A stretch of 7,862 nucleotides of DNA from Candidatus Bathyarchaeota archaeon. Its GTDB lineage: Archaea > Thermoproteota > Bathyarchaeia > 40CM-2-53-6. The translations under genes were made by a program, and so were the position numbers. A model generated the notes under the pieces. The model had not been told where the DNA came from, ran no database searches, and was given only the letters and a program-made list of their open reading frames with translations. Shown here piece after piece: positions 6,295-7,862 of the stretch; position 1 is the stretch's first letter, and each line of letters begins with the position of its first letter. The stretch covers positions 1-7,862 of the forward strand of contig VBBE01000101.1 in NCBI GenBank assembly GCA_005884605.1, in the 5' to 3' direction.

Positions 6295-7083
6295 TCAGTT
6301 TTGTTCTTTGTCGATTTGGAGTTTCGTTTTGCTTCGAATCCATGTTCGTACGATCGCGGCAAATTCATTTAGAACGATCTTCGTTAGTCTTCGGTTACCG
6401 TACACCCTGCTGCCGCCAGATTTTCTATTCCTATAGGATACTGGAACCTCGACAATCTTGTAGTGAGAAACTGCTGCCAATGCGGTGAACTCGGTCCAGA
6501 AGTTGTATTTGGAGTAGTGAACTCTAGAGGCCAGCGCTTGGGCTATCTCTCTTCTCATCAATCTGAATGCGCTTGTAACGTCTCGACAAGTTAGACCGAA
6601 CATTTTCTGCTCCAATAAACTGACACCTGTGGAGAGGAATATGCGCAAAGGAGACTCTGCTCGCGATAATCGTCTGCCAATTATGATGTCGACGTATTCA
6701 GCGGGCATGACCAGCTTCTGAAAATCCTTAGGATCATACTGTCCGTCCGAGTCCATGAACAGTATGTAGTCGGCCTCTTTCCCAACGGACATTATGGCGT
6801 CTCGGACAGCGGCGGCGTAGCCCTTTCTTTTCGGTGAAGAGTTTACGTGGACGCAGGGCAGGACGTGCTTAAGGAGAGAAAGAACTTGGAGGGTACCGTC
6901 GGTGCTGCCGTCTTCAGCTACCATGTATTCGATGTTTGGATGAATTTTGGAGAAGTAATTGTTTGCTTCCAAGATGGTGTCTACGATCGTGGCGGCCTCG
7001 TTGTATGCTGGCAGTACAACAACGATCTTGTGTGATGTCGGGCCTGGCTGAGGGTCTCCGGTCTTGAATTGGAGTCGCGGCAT
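6295..7083 (-). CDS. GT2 family glycosyltransferase, polyprenyl-phosphate sugar synthase (DPM1/DPMS-like)
   Basis: 262 residues from ATG. Family A (GT2) motifs appear in order: VVLPAYNEAATI at the first strand (22-33), the nucleotide-binding AEDGSTDGT (56-64), KGYAAAVRDAI (87-97), the metal-binding DxD as MDSDGQYDP (110-118; D111, D113), then IIGRRLSRAESPLR (134-147) and DVTSAFRLMRRE (168-179). EVPVSYRNRKSGGSR (212-226) is close to the active-site lid of dolichyl-phosphate mannose synthases. There is no C-terminal membrane helix, as in the soluble DPM1 type. Expected reaction: nucleoside-diphosphate sugar plus polyprenyl phosphate to polyprenyl-phosphate sugar on the cytoplasmic face. The ATG lies 3 bases after the stop of the downstream remnant of the epimerase gene, so the two were probably one operon. 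The GT-C-like protein downstream on the same strand is the natural user of the product. Sugar not determinable. Confidence 0.9.
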   Translation of the reverse strand: MPRLQFKTGDPQPGPTSHKIVVVLPAYNEAATIVDTILEANNYFSKIHPNIEYMVAEDGSTDGTLQVLSLLKHVLPCVHVNSSPKRKGYAAAVRDAIMSVGKEADYILFMDSDGQYDPKDFQKLVMPAEYVDIIIGRRLSRAESPLRIFLSTGVSLLEQKMFGLTCRDVTSAFRLMRREIAQALASRVHYSKYNFWTEFTALAAVSHYKIVEVPVSYRNRKSGGSRVYGNRRLTKIVLNEFAAIVRTWIRSKTKLQIDKEQN

Positions 7084-7086
7084 CGA

Positions 7087-7158
7087 TTACGCACGTTCTG
7101 TGAGCAGTAGGTCATTCACCCGGCCTTCGTACGAGTGCGTGTCAGTATACCACTCAAT
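7087..7158 (-). pseudogene. Detached C-terminal end of the epimerase, out of frame
   Basis: Immediately after the epimerase stop (7161-7163), a different register on the same strand reads IEWYTDTHSYEGRV and then NDLLLTERA, followed by TAA at 7087-7089. An amphipathic 'TIEWY...TH' helix followed by a short acidic/Leu end is how many NAD-dependent sugar epimerases finish. The register is open only from just after a TAA at the junction, so the piece has no start of its own. Its stop sits 3 bases before the GT2 ATG, the spacing expected for operon partners. I read it as the surviving native 3' end of the epimerase after an internal out-of-frame deletion of about 70 codons. It is only 23 residues long, so the match is suggestive and not proven. 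Confidence 0.6.
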
Positions 7159-7160
7159 TG

Positions 7161-7862
7161 TTAGTTAATGGCTGTCCCATCCTCGATTTTCTCTGCCGCG
7201 GTGACAGTGCCAGCTACAATGTCAGAGACATAAGTGAAGTCTCTCTCTTGGTCTCCAGTCCCCCATATGACGTAGGGGTCGGCACGCTGGAAGGCCTTGT
7301 AAATTAGAGCAGCAATCGCGTGGCTCTCGTTCTCTCTCGGTCCATAGGCAGTGACGAATCTCATGCAACATCCTCTCAAACCATACTGTTTGATGAAGGC
7401 TCTGAGTTGCATTTCGCCCATGAGCTTTGCCCAGCCGTACTCCAAATCCGCGCTGAGGTAGTTTTCGAGACTGGTTAGATCACTATCCTCCTCTCGGAGG
7501 AGATACCTAGACCCTGGGTCTTGGAGTCTGGGCGGGTATACGCAAGCGCTGCTTGCGAAGACGACTTTCTCGACGTTTGCCCCGCAGCTTGCTTCCAACA
7601 CGTGGTGATCGATCGAGAAGTTTGAACAAACGTCGGCTGGGTGACCACCAATAAATCCTCTTCCTCCGTGAGTCGCGGCAAGATGGAAGACGACGCTGTT
7701 GTCTCGGAAAACAGGCAGTAGCTCTCTTAGATGGGAATACTCCAGATCAAATTGGGAAAACCGTATTTTGTCTCGGCTGAAAGCTAAATTCTCGAATTTG
7801 CCGCTACTAAGATTATCGACTACGGTCACATCAGCGCCGAGCCCAACTAATTCGTCGACCAA
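7161..7862 (-). CDS. NAD-dependent nucleotide-sugar epimerase (SDR, GDP-mannose 3,5-epimerase-like); 5' end outside window and 3' end truncated
   Basis: The frame enters at the window edge (first codon TTG read as Leu inside the gene) and gives 233 residues. Upstream residues including the Gly-rich NAD loop are missing, but the following VDELVGLGADVTVVDNLSSG is the usual second part of that fold. The series continues with VFHLAATHGGRGFIGGHPAD (58-77), FASSACVYP (102-110, catalytic Ser region), the catalytic YGWAK (Y142, K146), the RFVTAYGPREN turn (168-178) and VIWGTGDQERDFTYVSDIV (198-216). 'LAA..GG.GFI' plus 'SSACVYP' points to the GDP-mannose 3,5-epimerase-like branch, though other C4/C5 epimerases are possible. 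The protein ends at EDGTAIN-TAA, where relatives continue with about 70-80 residues of substrate domain, and what looks like their end survives out of frame just downstream. The product is probably inactive or misfolded unless the deletion is an assembly error. Confidence 0.85.
   Translation of the reverse strand: MVDELVGLGADVTVVDNLSSGKFENLAFSRDKIRFSQFDLEYSHLRELLPVFRDNSVVFHLAATHGGRGFIGGHPADVCSNFSIDHHVLEASCGANVEKVVFASSACVYPPRLQDPGSRYLLREEDSDLTSLENYLSADLEYGWAKLMGEMQLRAFIKQYGLRGCCMRFVTAYGPRENESHAIAALIYKAFQRADPYVIWGTGDQERDFTYVSDIVAGTVTAAEKIEDGTAIN

Noticed and set aside
6063..6343. Two short minus frames joined by a TGATG overlap between the GT2 and GT-C genes
   Set aside because: The first overlaps the GT2 coding end, both are hydrophilic and unrecognisable, and the overlap can arise by chance.

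Overview
The window looks archaeal, most likely from the Thermoproteota (Nitrososphaeria/Bathyarchaeia-like). This rests on sequence style only: two compact ribbon-helix-helix-like proteins, a secreted protein built from 'seven-strand' Ig-like repeats of the kind common in those archaea, a split-barrel (F420/flavin type) reductase fragment, frequent TTG and GTG starts, and few Shine-Dalgarno sites. Roughly balanced base composition adds nothing decisive, and no rRNA or tRNA is present to fix the taxonomy.

Left part (1-2650). The window opens inside the C-terminal half of a split-barrel oxidoreductase (+). It is followed by a gap that hides a 44-residue single-pass membrane protein on the minus strand (364-498). 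Next come a DedA-family membrane protein (+, TTG start) and a signal-anchored surface protein with two Ig-like repeats and a C-terminal domain containing a CxxC pair (+, GTG start). A perfect 9-bp inverted repeat just after that stop codon is a candidate terminator.

Middle (2650-3750). Two small ribbon-helix-helix-type proteins lie on the minus strand. The second has the clearest expression signals in the window, a GGAGG site and an upstream TATA-like box. The 255 bases beyond it hold no convincing gene, only a short plus-strand open frame that reads like protein but has no good start.

Right part (3750-7862, all minus). This is a cell-surface glycosylation block. In transcription order it holds a nucleotide-sugar epimerase (NAD-dependent SDR, GDP-mannose-3,5-epimerase-like), a GT2 glycosyltransferase of the polyprenyl-phosphate-sugar synthase type, and a 768-residue GT-C-like membrane glycosyltransferase with a 300-residue external domain. 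The simplest model, which is inference, is that the epimerase makes a nucleotide sugar, the GT2 enzyme loads the sugar onto a lipid phosphate on the cytoplasmic side, and the GT-C protein uses it outside.

The most striking detail is that the epimerase appears to be broken. Its frame stops at the point where the family normally continues for about 70-80 more residues, yet a plausible native C-terminus of 23 residues survives in another frame immediately downstream and ends 3 bases before the GT2 start. This looks like an internal out-of-frame deletion, or an assembly error, in a gene formerly co-transcribed with the GT2 gene.
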